Source: Streptomyces venezuelae ATCC 10712
GTDB taxonomy: Bacteria; Actinomycetota; Actinomycetes; Streptomycetales; Streptomycetaceae
Direction of reading: 5' to 3'
Assembly: GCF_008639165.1 (NCBI RefSeq)
Contig: NZ_CP029197.1
Span: 5,212,001-5,276,000 of the forward strand
DNA length: 64,000 bases
Shown: piece after piece, positions 43,489 to 52,196 of the stretch
How the letters are laid out: each line of letters begins with the position of its first letter
Numbering within the stretch: the first letter of the stretch is position 1
Program-made: the position numbers and the translations under genes
The notes under the pieces: model-generated
The model's database searches: none
Told to the model about the DNA's origin: nothing
Seen by the model: the letters and a program-made list of their open reading frames with translations, nothing else

Positions 43489-43748
43489 CGCGCGTCACCT
43501 CCCTTGCGGGCACGCTGGTCCAGCTGCCACAGCTTGTACGCGATCATGGTGAGCGCGGTCGAGATCAGCACCCAGAGCATCTGGTACCAGTAGAAGAACG
43601 GGATGCCCGCGAGGAGCGGCTCGGCCTTGGCGTAGGAGCTCACCCAGAGCATCGCCACGAACGGCGCGAACAGACAGAGCGCGATCACCACCCGCAGGGG
43701 TGTGATGGTGGGTTGTTTCCCTTGTGTCGCTTCTGGCGCGTCTGACAT
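43485..43748 (-). CDS. DUF3311 small membrane partner of the symporter
   Basis: 87 residues from ATG 43748. Two membrane helices (RVVIALCLFAPFVAMLWVS and PFFYWYQMLWVLISTALTMI). Such proteins are regularly encoded just before MctP-like symporters and are probably an accessory subunit, as YhjB/DUF485 proteins are for ActP. The ATGA overlap implies stoichiometric expression. Confidence 0.85.
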   Translation of the reverse strand: MSDAPEATQGKQPTITPLRVVIALCLFAPFVAMLWVSSYAKAEPLLAGIPFFYWYQMLWVLISTALTMIAYKLWQLDQRARKGGDAR

Positions 43749-43862
43749 GGCGATTCCCGTCCCCTCGCTGATCACCTCGGTAATGCTGGGGAAATCTAGG
43801 GGACGCTTCCGCTCCATGGAACCCCTGTCCGTATAACGGATGGGATTCCCTGTCGAAGTCCC

Positions 43863-44846
43863 TCAGAGCCAGCCCTCCTTGGCGGCCCGCACCCCCGCCT
43901 CGAAGCGGCTGCGCGCACCGAGCCGGTTCATCAGTTCGGAGCTCATCCGGCGCACGGTCCGCAGCGAGATCCCCAGCCGCCGGGCGGCGATGTCGTCCGT
44001 GCACCCGATGCCGAGCAGCATCAGCAACTCCCGCTCCTGCGGCGAGAGGTCGTGCGCGTCGCGGCGCGGGGTCTCGCCGAAGGGGGTGCCCGCGTCCCAC
44101 AGCCGGTCGAAGAGGACCACGAGCGCGTGCACCAGGCCGGGGCTGCGGACCTCGAGGGCGCCCGCGCGGCCGTCCTCGGGGTCGACCGGGACGAGCGCGG
44201 CCTCCCGGTCGACGATCACCATCAGCATCGGGACCACGGGCACGGTCCGCGCCTCGCCGCCGAGGTCGCAGTACCAGCGCACGTACTCGACGGTCGGCGG
44301 GTCGTTGCGGAAGCTCTCCTGGTAGATCGAGCGGATCTTCACCCCGCGTTCCAGGGCGAGCTGGTCGAGGGGCTGGCTCGCGTCCATGGTGTCCGGGAGC
44401 TGGGCCCCGCCCGGGAGGAGCGAGAGGCACTCCGCGCGGGCGTTCGCCGCCAGGTCCTCAAGGCGCTCGCGGACGTGGTCCAGGCCGGTGATCCGGTCCA
44501 CGAGGTCGTGCCGGACGCCCGGTTCGGAGTGGTCCGCGTACGAGGCGAGGATGCCGGCCACGGCCCGGCCCGCCTGTTCGACCTGGCGTTTGCGCTTGCT
44601 CAGTTCGGCCTCGGCGCGGGACAGCAGGAAGGAGAAGCCCACGTCCGGGTTGAAGGGCTCGACCTCGCCCGAGGAGTCGTCCATCAGGACGAGCTTGAGG
44701 TCCGCGAGACAGGCGAGCGCCTCGCGGACCTCGGCCTCGGGGCGGCCCAGGTGGGAGGCCATCTCCGTCACGTCGAACTCGGGTCGCTCCAGGAGCAGGC
44801 GGTAGACGGCCTCCGTCGACTCCTTTATGCCGAGCGCCTCCAGCAT
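43863..44846 (-). CDS. TrmB/LuxR-type transcriptional regulator
   Basis: 327 residues from ATG 44846. A winged helix at the N-terminus (ESTEAVYRLLLERPEFDVTEMA, TrmB-like) and a central sensor region lead to a C-terminal LuxR helix-turn-helix (LSPQERELLMLLGIGCTDDIAARRLGISLRT). The two DNA-binding modules in one chain recur in actinobacteria. It probably controls the adjacent permease operon, which lies downstream in the same direction after 114 bases. A DasR box lies about 90 bases upstream of its start. Confidence 0.83.
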   Translation of the reverse strand: MLEALGIKESTEAVYRLLLERPEFDVTEMASHLGRPEAEVREALACLADLKLVLMDDSSGEVEPFNPDVGFSFLLSRAEAELSKRKRQVEQAGRAVAGILASYADHSEPGVRHDLVDRITGLDHVRERLEDLAANARAECLSLLPGGAQLPDTMDASQPLDQLALERGVKIRSIYQESFRNDPPTVEYVRWYCDLGGEARTVPVVPMLMVIVDREAALVPVDPEDGRAGALEVRSPGLVHALVVLFDRLWDAGTPFGETPRRDAHDLSPQERELLMLLGIGCTDDIAARRLGISLRTVRRMSSELMNRLGARSRFEAGVRAAKEGWL

Positions 44847-44931
44847 CCGTCATCTCCCCCTCGTCACGTTCCGTCGCGCGATCGATCGCCATCGTGATCG
44901 CGGTCGTCGATGGTAGAGGGGAGGCGGTGTC

Positions 44932-44947
44932 TAGGTCTAGACCAATT
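44932..44947. promoter_or_regulatory. DasR-box (dre) candidate at the end of the MMPL gene
   Basis: TAGGTCTAGACCAATT contains the perfect core GGTCTAGACC of the DasR element (consensus ACTGGTCTAGACCAGT). It overlaps the stop codon of the MMPL gene and lies about 90 bases upstream of the TrmB/LuxR regulator, where a repressor could act on that gene. dasR itself lies 16 kb away in this window. Confidence 0.68.
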
Positions 44948-47033
44948 GGAGTGAACTCCGGGGTACCGGACGGACCTCCGGCACCGGCCGGCCGGGGCGC
45001 CCGCCGGTCAGCGCGTCGAGCAGCACCGCCATCGCGAACCCCGAGACGAGCAGCGCCAGTTCGACCTGCGGCCCGATCCCGAGGGCCAGCACCGCGAACG
45101 CCCCGGCGCCCGCCGCCACCGGACCCGCCCACCCCGGCCCGCCCGCCGCCAGGGCGACCGAGCGGTCGATCGACACACAGAACGCGAAGGTGCCCACCAC
45201 CAGCGGCACCCAGCCCGTCACCGCCCCGGTACCCGGCGGCCCCCACTGCCACAGGACGGCGAGCGCCCCCGCCGAACCGACCGCGGCGAGGACCCCGCCG
45301 CACACCGCACGAGCGGCGACGCCCGCCCCCGCCCGTGCGGCCAGCAGGCCGAAGGCCACCAGGGCGGCGGCCGGGACGGCGTACGGGAGCAGCCCGTAGA
45401 CCCCGTCCACGAGATCCCGGTCCACGACCCCGGAGCCGCCGACGAGGGGGGCGACGGCGCCGGCGCCCGTGACGCCGTCGCGCGAGCCGGGGGCGGCGGC
45501 GGGGCCCGGGGCGGCCTCAGGGTGCCCCGCGTCCGGGAAGGCGGCCGCGAGTGCCGCTCGTACCGACGTCAGCGTCGCCGCGCCCCCGGGCGTCATCGGT
45601 TCCGCCTCCGGGACGACGACCACCAGCGCCGCGCCCCCGCGCCGCCATCCCGCCGCCTGCGGGGCGGCCGCGAGCAGTACCCCCGGCACCCGGGCCACCC
45701 GCGCGGCCACCGCCGCCGCGTCCGCGCCCTCGGGGACCAGGACCTCCAGCGGGTTCAGGACCCCCGACGGCAGCCCAGCCGCCGTCAGCCGGTCGAGGCC
45801 CTCCCGCGCGGGGCCGCTCGCCACCAGGGTGTGCGCCTCGGGATTACCCACCCGGAGCAGGGGAGCCGCACCCGCCAGCAGCACCAGCGGGAGCAGGCCG
45901 AGTACCGCCGGGAGCACACGCGGCCACCGGCCCCGCCCCGCCGTCACGGCGAGAGGGCCCGGGACCCGCCCCGCCGTCGCGGCGAGAGGGCCCGTCGCCG
46001 CGCGCGGCCGCCGGACCCGGCCCGCCTTCGCGGCGCGCGGGCTCCCGGCCCGTGCCGCCGTCTTCGTCGGCCGGGCCGAGCGGAGCAGCGGTGCGAGGGT
46101 CAGTGTCGTCGCCGTGCTCAGTGCCCACACCGCGAGGCCCGCGATCCCCACCGACCGCAGGAACGCGGCCGGGAAGAGCGCAAGGGCCGCGCACGCCGCC
46201 GCCCCCGCCGCCCCGGCCGTCACCGCCGACCGCGCGGCGGTCTCCGGCGGCTGCGCCCAGCGGTGCACCGCGAGCACCAGCGCCGTGACCGGCACCAGGT
46301 ACACCACGACGAAGCTGATCTCGGTGAACCCCGCCACCGCCTCCACCAGGACCAGCGCCCCCACCGAGGTCGCCCCGGCGAGCAGCAGCGGCGCCACGGT
46401 CCCGAGCGGTGAGCGGAAGGCGAGGGCCGGCAGGAGCAGCAGCCCGAGCGCGCAGGCCGCCTTCGCCGCCAGGGCCACCGGGCCGGGCCCCGCCTCCGCG
46501 CTGTCGTGCTGGAGCGGAAGGACCCCGGTCACTTCGGTCCTGGCCTCCGGCAGCGCCGACCGCAGCCCCGCGCGCAGGGTGCCCGCCGCCTCCTCGACGG
46601 CCGTGAGCCCCGCGAGGTCGGGCTTCCCGGCGCCCGGGTAGACCAGCGCGTACGCGGTGCGGCCGTCCGCCCCGAGGAACCCCGGATCGCCGGTGTCCGC
46701 GTACGAGACCGTCCGCGCGCCCGGGCCCGCCGCCCGCCCGACCGCCGCCGCGAACCGCCGCGCGGTCGCCGTGTCCCGTACGTCCGTCGCCGCCGGCCAG
46801 GTCACCACGGCGACCAGGGGGGCGACGGCGGCCCCGTTCCCGTACCGCTCCTGGATCGCCTGGTTCGCACGGTGGCCCGGCCCGCCCGACGCGGTGAACG
46901 ACTGGTCGAGGCGGCCGAGCCCCGCCACCGCCACCGCGCCGCCGAGCAGCAGGACGAGCAGCCACCCGAAACCGAAGGCCCGGCGATGACGCAGGGCGAA
47001 CTCGGCGGCCCGCACGGCCCGTTCAGTCGACAT
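44937..47033 (-). CDS. MMPL-family (RND-type) membrane transporter
   Basis: 698 residues from ATG 47033. The layout fits MMPL lipid exporters: one N-terminal helix (FGWLLVLLLGGAVAVAGLG), a periplasmic-type domain, a block of five to six helices, a second soluble domain and a second helix block. The loop between the halves contains several Arg/Pro/Ala repeats (RAATGPLAATAG, PGPLAVTAGRG). It is Ala/Gly-biased and shorter than mycobacterial MmpL proteins. Last gene of the glycolipid-like operon; it overlaps the aldo/keto reductase by 11 bases. Proposed to export the product. Confidence 0.82.
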   Translation of the reverse strand: MSTERAVRAAEFALRHRRAFGFGWLLVLLLGGAVAVAGLGRLDQSFTASGGPGHRANQAIQERYGNGAAVAPLVAVVTWPAATDVRDTATARRFAAAVGRAAGPGARTVSYADTGDPGFLGADGRTAYALVYPGAGKPDLAGLTAVEEAAGTLRAGLRSALPEARTEVTGVLPLQHDSAEAGPGPVALAAKAACALGLLLLPALAFRSPLGTVAPLLLAGATSVGALVLVEAVAGFTEISFVVVYLVPVTALVLAVHRWAQPPETAARSAVTAGAAGAAACAALALFPAAFLRSVGIAGLAVWALSTATTLTLAPLLRSARPTKTAARAGSPRAAKAGRVRRPRAATGPLAATAGRVPGPLAVTAGRGRWPRVLPAVLGLLPLVLLAGAAPLLRVGNPEAHTLVASGPAREGLDRLTAAGLPSGVLNPLEVLVPEGADAAAVAARVARVPGVLLAAAPQAAGWRRGGAALVVVVPEAEPMTPGGAATLTSVRAALAAAFPDAGHPEAAPGPAAAPGSRDGVTGAGAVAPLVGGSGVVDRDLVDGVYGLLPYAVPAAALVAFGLLAARAGAGVAARAVCGGVLAAVGSAGALAVLWQWGPPGTGAVTGWVPLVVGTFAFCVSIDRSVALAAGGPGWAGPVAAGAGAFAVLALGIGPQVELALLVSGFAMAVLLDALTGGRPGRPVPEVRPVPRSSLQLV

Positions 47034-47988
47034 CGTCGAGCCGCTTCCTCAGCTCCGCGTCGAGCCGCAGCCCCACCGCGCCCAGCGTCTCGTCGAGCTG
47101 CGCCACCGAGCTCGCCCCGATCACCGGAAGCACGGGCAGCTCTCCCCCCAGCGCCCAGGCGAGGACGACCTGGTTCGCGGTCACCCCGAGCTGCGCGGCG
47201 ACCTCCGCGAGGGCTTTGAGCCTCCGCTCCGAGCCCTCGTGCCGGTACTGCTCCGGCACCTCCTTGCCCGGGTCGGTGTACGCCCCCGTCAGCTGGGTCG
47301 TGTACGCCGTGAACGTCAGCTCCGGACGCGTCCCCAGGTAGTCGAGCAGCTCCTCGGAGGCGTGCGGGTTCACCCCGAACTCCGCGCCGGGGCGCGGCCG
47401 CAGATACGTGTACCGCTGCTGCACCGCCGCGTAGTCCGGCACCCCGGCGGCGACCGCCGCGCCCCGCGACTCCTCGATCCGCCAGGCGGCGAAGTTGGAG
47501 CAGCCGGCCCGGACGATCTTCCCGGAGTCCTCCAGCTCCCCGAAGGCGCCCATGGTCTCGGCGACCGGCGTCCTCCGGTCGTCGATGTGCGCGTAGTACA
47601 GGTCGATCCGGTCCGTGCCCAGGTTCCGCAGGCTCTCCTCGACCTGGCGCCGCAGCACCGGGGCGGAGAGCCCCTCCGCGCACTCCGGCCAGGCGGAACC
47701 CGGCGGGTCGGGCAGCGCGCCGACCTTGGTGGCGAGCACCATCTCGTCCCGTACGCCCCGGCTGCGCAGCCAGCGGCCGATGACCAGCTCGCTCTCGGCG
47801 CCGGTCGCGCCGGGCTCCCAGAAGGCGTACGTGTTGGCGGTGTCGATGAACGTGCCGCCGGCCTCGTGGAAGCGGTCGAGGACGGCGAAGGCGGTGGCCT
47901 CGTCGATCCGGGTGCCGAACGGCAGGGTGCCCAGGCACAGGGTGCTCACACGGGGGCCCTCGGGCCCGCCCAGACGGGTGTACTCCAT
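47023..47988 (-). CDS. Aldo/keto reductase
   Basis: 321 residues from ATG 47988. A TIM-barrel NADPH oxidoreductase: LGTLPFGTRIDEATAF, the catalytic aspartate and tyrosine region FIDTANTYAFWEPG, lysine in VLATKVGALP, histidine in DLYYAHIDD, and PVIGASSVAQLDETLGA for cofactor binding. It overlaps neighbours on both sides. In this operon it could reduce a keto-sugar or keto-lipid intermediate; this is inferred from context only. Confidence 0.88.
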   Translation of the reverse strand: MEYTRLGGPEGPRVSTLCLGTLPFGTRIDEATAFAVLDRFHEAGGTFIDTANTYAFWEPGATGAESELVIGRWLRSRGVRDEMVLATKVGALPDPPGSAWPECAEGLSAPVLRRQVEESLRNLGTDRIDLYYAHIDDRRTPVAETMGAFGELEDSGKIVRAGCSNFAAWRIEESRGAAVAAGVPDYAAVQQRYTYLRPRPGAEFGVNPHASEELLDYLGTRPELTFTAYTTQLTGAYTDPGKEVPEQYRHEGSERRLKALAEVAAQLGVTANQVVLAWALGGELPVLPVIGASSVAQLDETLGAVGLRLDAELRKRLDDVD

Positions 47989-48986
47989 CAGTTCTTCTCC
48001 CTCACATCGGTACGGGGGACGGTCACGGTCAGTTCCTGGACCAGGTGGTCCGAGAGGCCTTCGGCGTCCCGGAAGCGGTACGAGCCGACCCGGGCGCCAC
48101 CGCCGGTGAACGCCCAGTCGATCCGCCACAGCCGCAGCCTCGACCGGGCGTTCCAGCTGGCCGGGCAGAGCGAGCGGCAGGCGCCGATCGCGTCGCGCAG
48201 GGTCCCGGGCATCCGGCGGATGTCCCCGATGGCCGCGCTGGTGTTGAAGTCGCCGGTCACCAGGACCGGGTGCGGGTTGTCCCGCAGGTCGGCGACGAGC
48301 GCCGCGTACTCCCGGTCGCGGGCCGCCGCCCGGCGCCGCATGTCCCGGAGGAACGCCGGCCGCAGCGGGTTCATCACCGTGAGCTGCACCGGGATGTGCA
48401 CGTTGTACGTGGACAGGACGCCGTCCCCGATCCGCAGGTCCACCCGGAGCGAGCAGGCGCCGACCGGGACGGGCGGGCCGGCGGGCGGGAACCGGGACAG
48501 CGTCACCGCGTTGTTGGCCACGGCCAGGTGGTGGCCGGGGAACGCGGCCCGGATCCGCTCCTCGTCGTCGATGTCCCAGACCTCGCCGCCCTCGAAGCCG
48601 TTCAGGTACTCCTGGAGGACGAGGACGTCGGCCGCGAGCGAGCGCAGGAAGGCGTAGAAGCGGTCGGGGTCGCCGCCCTGGTTCCAGTGCTGGGTGTTCC
48701 AGGACACCAGCCGCAGTCCCCCCGGTGCCTCCGCGCGCCGTCCGAGCCCGCGGAGGTTGACCCCGTTCTGTGGCCAGGCCACCAGGAGGCAGCCCGCGGC
48801 GAGTACCGCCGCGAGGCCACCGCCGGTGACCGCCGCGGCGGCCAGCAGCGCCAGCGGGACCAGCGCGAGCGCGACCGGCGGCAGCAGCGAGACCGCGAGC
48901 CACGGCCACCAGCGGCCGTTGAGCGCGAGGTGCAGGGCCAGGAACACCGCCCAGGCGAGGGCGCAGTACAGGACCATCGCCGTCAT
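47988..48986 (-). CDS. VanJ-like membrane EEP phosphatase, copy 2
   Basis: 332 residues from ATG 48986 (ATGA overlap with the previous gene). Three N-terminal membrane helices are followed by an endonuclease/exonuclease/phosphatase domain with a complete catalytic set: VSWNTQHWN, VLQEYLN, YNVHIP, TGDFNTS, IDWAFTGG and LSDHLVQ. Membrane-anchored EEP proteins of the VanJ type dephosphorylate undecaprenyl pyrophosphate outside the membrane. A polyprenyl-pyrophosphate substrate is thus likely; nuclease activity is the alternative. Confidence 0.82.
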   Translation of the reverse strand: MTAMVLYCALAWAVFLALHLALNGRWWPWLAVSLLPPVALALVPLALLAAAAVTGGGLAAVLAAGCLLVAWPQNGVNLRGLGRRAEAPGGLRLVSWNTQHWNQGGDPDRFYAFLRSLAADVLVLQEYLNGFEGGEVWDIDDEERIRAAFPGHHLAVANNAVTLSRFPPAGPPVPVGACSLRVDLRIGDGVLSTYNVHIPVQLTVMNPLRPAFLRDMRRRAAARDREYAALVADLRDNPHPVLVTGDFNTSAAIGDIRRMPGTLRDAIGACRSLCPASWNARSRLRLWRIDWAFTGGGARVGSYRFRDAEGLSDHLVQELTVTVPRTDVREKN

Positions 48987-50110
48987 CCGTTCCCCGGCAG
49001 TGACACCCACAGGTCCTGCACCGCGTGGTCCGACAGCTTCTCCGGCGGGTTGAACTCGTACCGCTCGGCCTTCGCGCCGTTCCCGGTGAACGCCCAGTCG
49101 GTCCGCCAGAAGGGCTTCCAGCCGCCCTCCTCCCAGCTCGTCGGGTACGGGTCGGTGCTCACCTCCGCCGCGTCGGCGAGGCGCTCCCGCAGCGGGTCGA
49201 GGTCGGACATCGCGGCCGTCGCGTTGAAGTCGCCGGCCACCACGACCGGGTTGCGGTTGGCCGCCAGGTCGGCCTCCAGGCCGGCGTACTGGGCCCGGCG
49301 CGGGCCGGACCGCTCCCGCATGTGGCGGTAGAAGTCGGCCGAAAGCAACCCGTCAGGCATGCTGTTCCACACCGGCATGTGCACGTTGTAGAACGACACC
49401 GTCCTGCCCCTGACCAGCACGTCCGTCCGCAGCACCTTGCTCTCCCGGTACTCCGCCTGCCAGTCCGCGCCCGGCGGCAGCCGCCCGGCCGGCCCCACGG
49501 CGGGCTGCCGCAGGACCGGGAAGCGGGAGAGCGTCACCAGCTCGCCCCGGACGACGACCTGGTGGCCGGGGAACTCCCGGCGCAGCCGGGCCAGGTCGTC
49601 GATCGGCAGCCGGCCCTTCCGGTCGGCGGTCACGTGCTGGTACTCGTGCAGCAGGTAGACGTCCGCGTCCTTCGCCTTCAGGAAGGCGTAGAAGTGGTCC
49701 TGGGTGCCGAGCAGCTGGTTCCACGAGTTGGTGTTCCAGGCGAAGACCCGCACCGACTCAGGACCCGGCCGCGGCTCCGCCCGCCACAGCGCCGCCGGGT
49801 CGAGGCCCGACTGCCCGTAGCCCACGGCCAGGGCGAGCGCGGCGGCCGCGAGGCTCCGCCACCGGGCGGCCCCCCGGGCGAGCGGGGCGAGGGCCGCGAG
49901 CAGCAGCGGGACCAGCACGAACGCGGCCGGCGGGACGATGCCCACCAGGTGCCCGAGCCAGATCCGGCCGTCCGCCGCCCACTCGGCCAGCAGCAGCACG
50001 AGCCAGCCGAGGGCGGCGGCCGGCACGATCCGGTCCCCGCGGCGCCGGCCGGGGGAGACCCGTACGGCCGGGGCGTCGACGGGGGCGAGGGTGTCAGTCA
50101 CGGGAGGCAC
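48983..50110 (-). CDS. VanJ-like membrane EEP phosphatase, copy 1
   Basis: 375 residues from GTG 50110 (GTG 50101 is equally possible; both overlap the preceding GT2 stop). Three membrane helices (PAAALGWLVLLLAEW, GIVPPAAFVLVPLLLAALA) are followed by a full EEP domain: FAWNTNSWNQ, LLHEYQH, FYNVHMPV, AGDFNATAAMSD, TDWAFTGN and LSDHAVQD. It is clearly related to the next gene yet diverged. Two tandem copies suggest different substrates or both ends of a carrier cycle. Confidence 0.82.
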   Translation of the reverse strand: MPPVTDTLAPVDAPAVRVSPGRRRGDRIVPAAALGWLVLLLAEWAADGRIWLGHLVGIVPPAAFVLVPLLLAALAPLARGAARWRSLAAAALALAVGYGQSGLDPAALWRAEPRPGPESVRVFAWNTNSWNQLLGTQDHFYAFLKAKDADVYLLHEYQHVTADRKGRLPIDDLARLRREFPGHQVVVRGELVTLSRFPVLRQPAVGPAGRLPPGADWQAEYRESKVLRTDVLVRGRTVSFYNVHMPVWNSMPDGLLSADFYRHMRERSGPRRAQYAGLEADLAANRNPVVVAGDFNATAAMSDLDPLRERLADAAEVSTDPYPTSWEEGGWKPFWRTDWAFTGNGAKAERYEFNPPEKLSDHAVQDLWVSLPGNG

Positions 50111-51137
50111 CCACGGTCACCCGCGCGGCCTCGGGGCGGGGCCGCGGGTCGTACAGGTGCCGGAACCGCTTCGAGCACAGCCACTGCACGCCCGCGACCC
50201 CGATCGCCGCGAACACCGTCAGGTTCACCAGGAAGTTGACGGCCACGAAGTACCCGAGGAAGACCCGCCCCCGGTGCCGCCGCACCTCCCGGTACATGTC
50301 CAGGTCGCCCCAGACGCCGAGGACGAACAGGGCGAGCGGCAGCAGTGCCCACGCCGCCCCCCACAGCACCGGCGCGGCCAGCGCGGCGACCGTCAGCGGC
50401 GCGGCGAGGCTGGCGCCCGCCCGGGGGCCGGTGACGAAACCGCCTTGGAGGTGCCGCCGGCCGAGGATGAGCGGGACGGCGAGCCGGGCGCGGGCGAAGA
50501 CCTTGCGCAGGACGATCCGCACGGTGTCGTCGTGGTCGTGCCGGCCACGCACCTCCAGGGAGCTGAGCACCGTGTACCGCTCGGAGATGCGCCGCCCGTA
50601 GTCCTGGTCCTCGGTGTGCCGCAGGATCGGGTTGAACGGGCCCACCTCGTCGAAGACCCGCCGGGGGATCGCCAGGATCGCGGTGTGGACGGTGTCGATG
50701 ACCCCCTCGGACTTGAGCAGCAGGTAGTACTGCTGGAGCGAGCGGTACTCCTCGATCAGGCTGTCCCGGATCAGCGGCTCGGGCTCGTAGGTGCCGCAGA
50801 TCGCCCCGTACCCCTGCCCGGAGCCGAGCAGTTCGACGGATCTGGCGACGGCGTCCGGGTGCATGGCCACGTCGGAGTCGAGGAAGACCAGGATCTCGCC
50901 GGAGGACAGTTCCGCGCCGAGGTTGCGGGCGACCGCGACCCCGCTGTTGACGCCGGTGGAGACCACCCGCGCGCCGGCCGCGGCGGCGACCGCCGCCGAG
51001 TCGTCGGTGGAGCAGTCGTCGACGATGATCACCTCGACGTTCGGGTACGTCTGGGCGAGGGCGGCCTCGACGCAGAGGCCGATCGAACGGCCGTAGTTGT
51101 AGTTGGGGACGATGACGGAGACCAGGGGAAGGGACAT
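50094..51137 (-). CDS. Membrane-anchored family 2 glycosyltransferase
   Basis: 347 residues from ATG 51137. The N-terminal GT-A fold has VSVIVPNYNYGRSIG, VIIVDDCSTD and the metal-binding VFLDSDVAMH (DxD). An RHTEDQDYGRRI segment supplies the ED catalytic region. Two C-terminal helices anchor it (WALLPLALFVLGVW, LVNLTVFAAIGVAG). This shape is found in enzymes that use polyprenyl phosphate acceptors. It is 12 bases downstream of the epimerase gene. Confidence 0.87.
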   Translation of the reverse strand: MSLPLVSVIVPNYNYGRSIGLCVEAALAQTYPNVEVIIVDDCSTDDSAAVAAAAGARVVSTGVNSGVAVARNLGAELSSGEILVFLDSDVAMHPDAVARSVELLGSGQGYGAICGTYEPEPLIRDSLIEEYRSLQQYYLLLKSEGVIDTVHTAILAIPRRVFDEVGPFNPILRHTEDQDYGRRISERYTVLSSLEVRGRHDHDDTVRIVLRKVFARARLAVPLILGRRHLQGGFVTGPRAGASLAAPLTVAALAAPVLWGAAWALLPLALFVLGVWGDLDMYREVRRHRGRVFLGYFVAVNFLVNLTVFAAIGVAGVQWLCSKRFRHLYDPRPRPEAARVTVGASRD

Positions 51138-51149
51138 GATCGGGTTCTC

Positions 51150-52196
51150 CTAGAAGAGGACCTTGGCGAGGGAGAGGGCCCCCTGCCGCCACGGTTCGAC
51201 ACTGGTGACGCCCTCGCCCTTCTTCGCGGGGCGGGCGGTCCGCTGCTGCCCCCGCCACCAGGCGAAGGTCCGCAGGATCGCGTCCTGGTTGGAGTGCTTC
51301 GGCCGGAAGCCGAGGACGTCCCTCGCCTTGTCGGTGGAGACGAAGCTGTCGTCGAGGAGCTTGTGCAGCAGCCGCCCGTAGACCGGGGAGAGCCTGGAGC
51401 GCTGGAGCAGGCTGAGCGCGGCGAGCGCCGGCTTCGCGGGCAGCGAGCGGACCCGCTTGCCGTGTCCGGCGGCGTCCAGGACGGCCTGGAAGTCCTCCCG
51501 AATCGTGCCGAACTCGGTCGCCCCCAGGTTGAAGGTGTCGTCGGCGGTCCCGGCGGGGGCGTCCATCGCGGTCACCACCGCGTCGACGAGGTCGGCCACG
51601 TCGAACATCTGGATGCGGACGTCGCCCCGGCCCAGGACGGGGAAGTTCCGGCCCTCCTCGGCCCACTCGAAGAGCATCGCGAACAGGCCCATCCGGCCCG
51701 GCCCGAGGAAGGTCTTGGGCCGCAGGATCGGCACGCACGTCCCCCGGCCGCGGAACCGCTCGGCGACCTCCTCGGCCTCCGCCTTCGCCGCGCTGTACGT
51801 GTCGACGGGCTCGCGCGGATGCTCCTCCGGCGTGGGCACCACCTTCGGCAGCCCGTACACGGCGGTCGAGGAGATGTGCACGACCCGGGGCACGGCGTTC
51901 GCCTCGGCGGCCGTCAGGACCGCCTCCGTCCCGCCGACGATCACCGAGCGGATCATGTCGGCCGGGTAGCTGGGCAGCGCGGCCGCGCAGTGCACCACCA
52001 CGTCCGCGTCCGCCGTCACCCGCTTCATCGTCACCGCGTCCCGGACGTCCGAGACGGTGTGCGTCAGGTTCGCGTGCTCCGTGCGCGGCGCCCGCAGGTC
52101 CACGCAGTGCACCTGGCGGCCGTCCCCGAGGAGCCGGTCGATCAGGGTCGATCCGAGCATGCCGGCACCGCCGGTCACCACGATGCGCTCTACCAC
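51150..52196 (-). CDS. NAD-dependent sugar epimerase/dehydratase (extended SDR)
   Basis: 348 residues from GTG 52196, overlapping the aminotransferase stop by seven bases, with GAAGG upstream. Rossmann motif VVTGGAGMLGSTLID, then HISSTAVYGLPK, and the catalytic YSAAKAEAE (YxxxK). It resembles NDP-sugar epimerases and 3-beta-HSD-like enzymes. It probably changes or oxidises a sugar (free, NDP- or lipid-linked) that is aminated by the neighbouring enzyme. Confidence 0.88.
   Translation of the reverse strand: MVERIVVTGGAGMLGSTLIDRLLGDGRQVHCVDLRAPRTEHANLTHTVSDVRDAVTMKRVTADADVVVHCAAALPSYPADMIRSVIVGGTEAVLTAAEANAVPRVVHISSTAVYGLPKVVPTPEEHPREPVDTYSAAKAEAEEVAERFRGRGTCVPILRPKTFLGPGRMGLFAMLFEWAEEGRNFPVLGRGDVRIQMFDVADLVDAVVTAMDAPAGTADDTFNLGATEFGTIREDFQAVLDAAGHGKRVRSLPAKPALAALSLLQRSRLSPVYGRLLHKLLDDSFVSTDKARDVLGFRPKHSNQDAILRTFAWWRGQQRTARPAKKGEGVTSVEPWRQGALSLAKVLF

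Noticed and set aside
41077..43593. Plus-strand frame of 838 codons opposite the permease
   Set aside because: Composed of His/Arg/Asp/Glu-rich shadow sequence antisense to the symporter helices.
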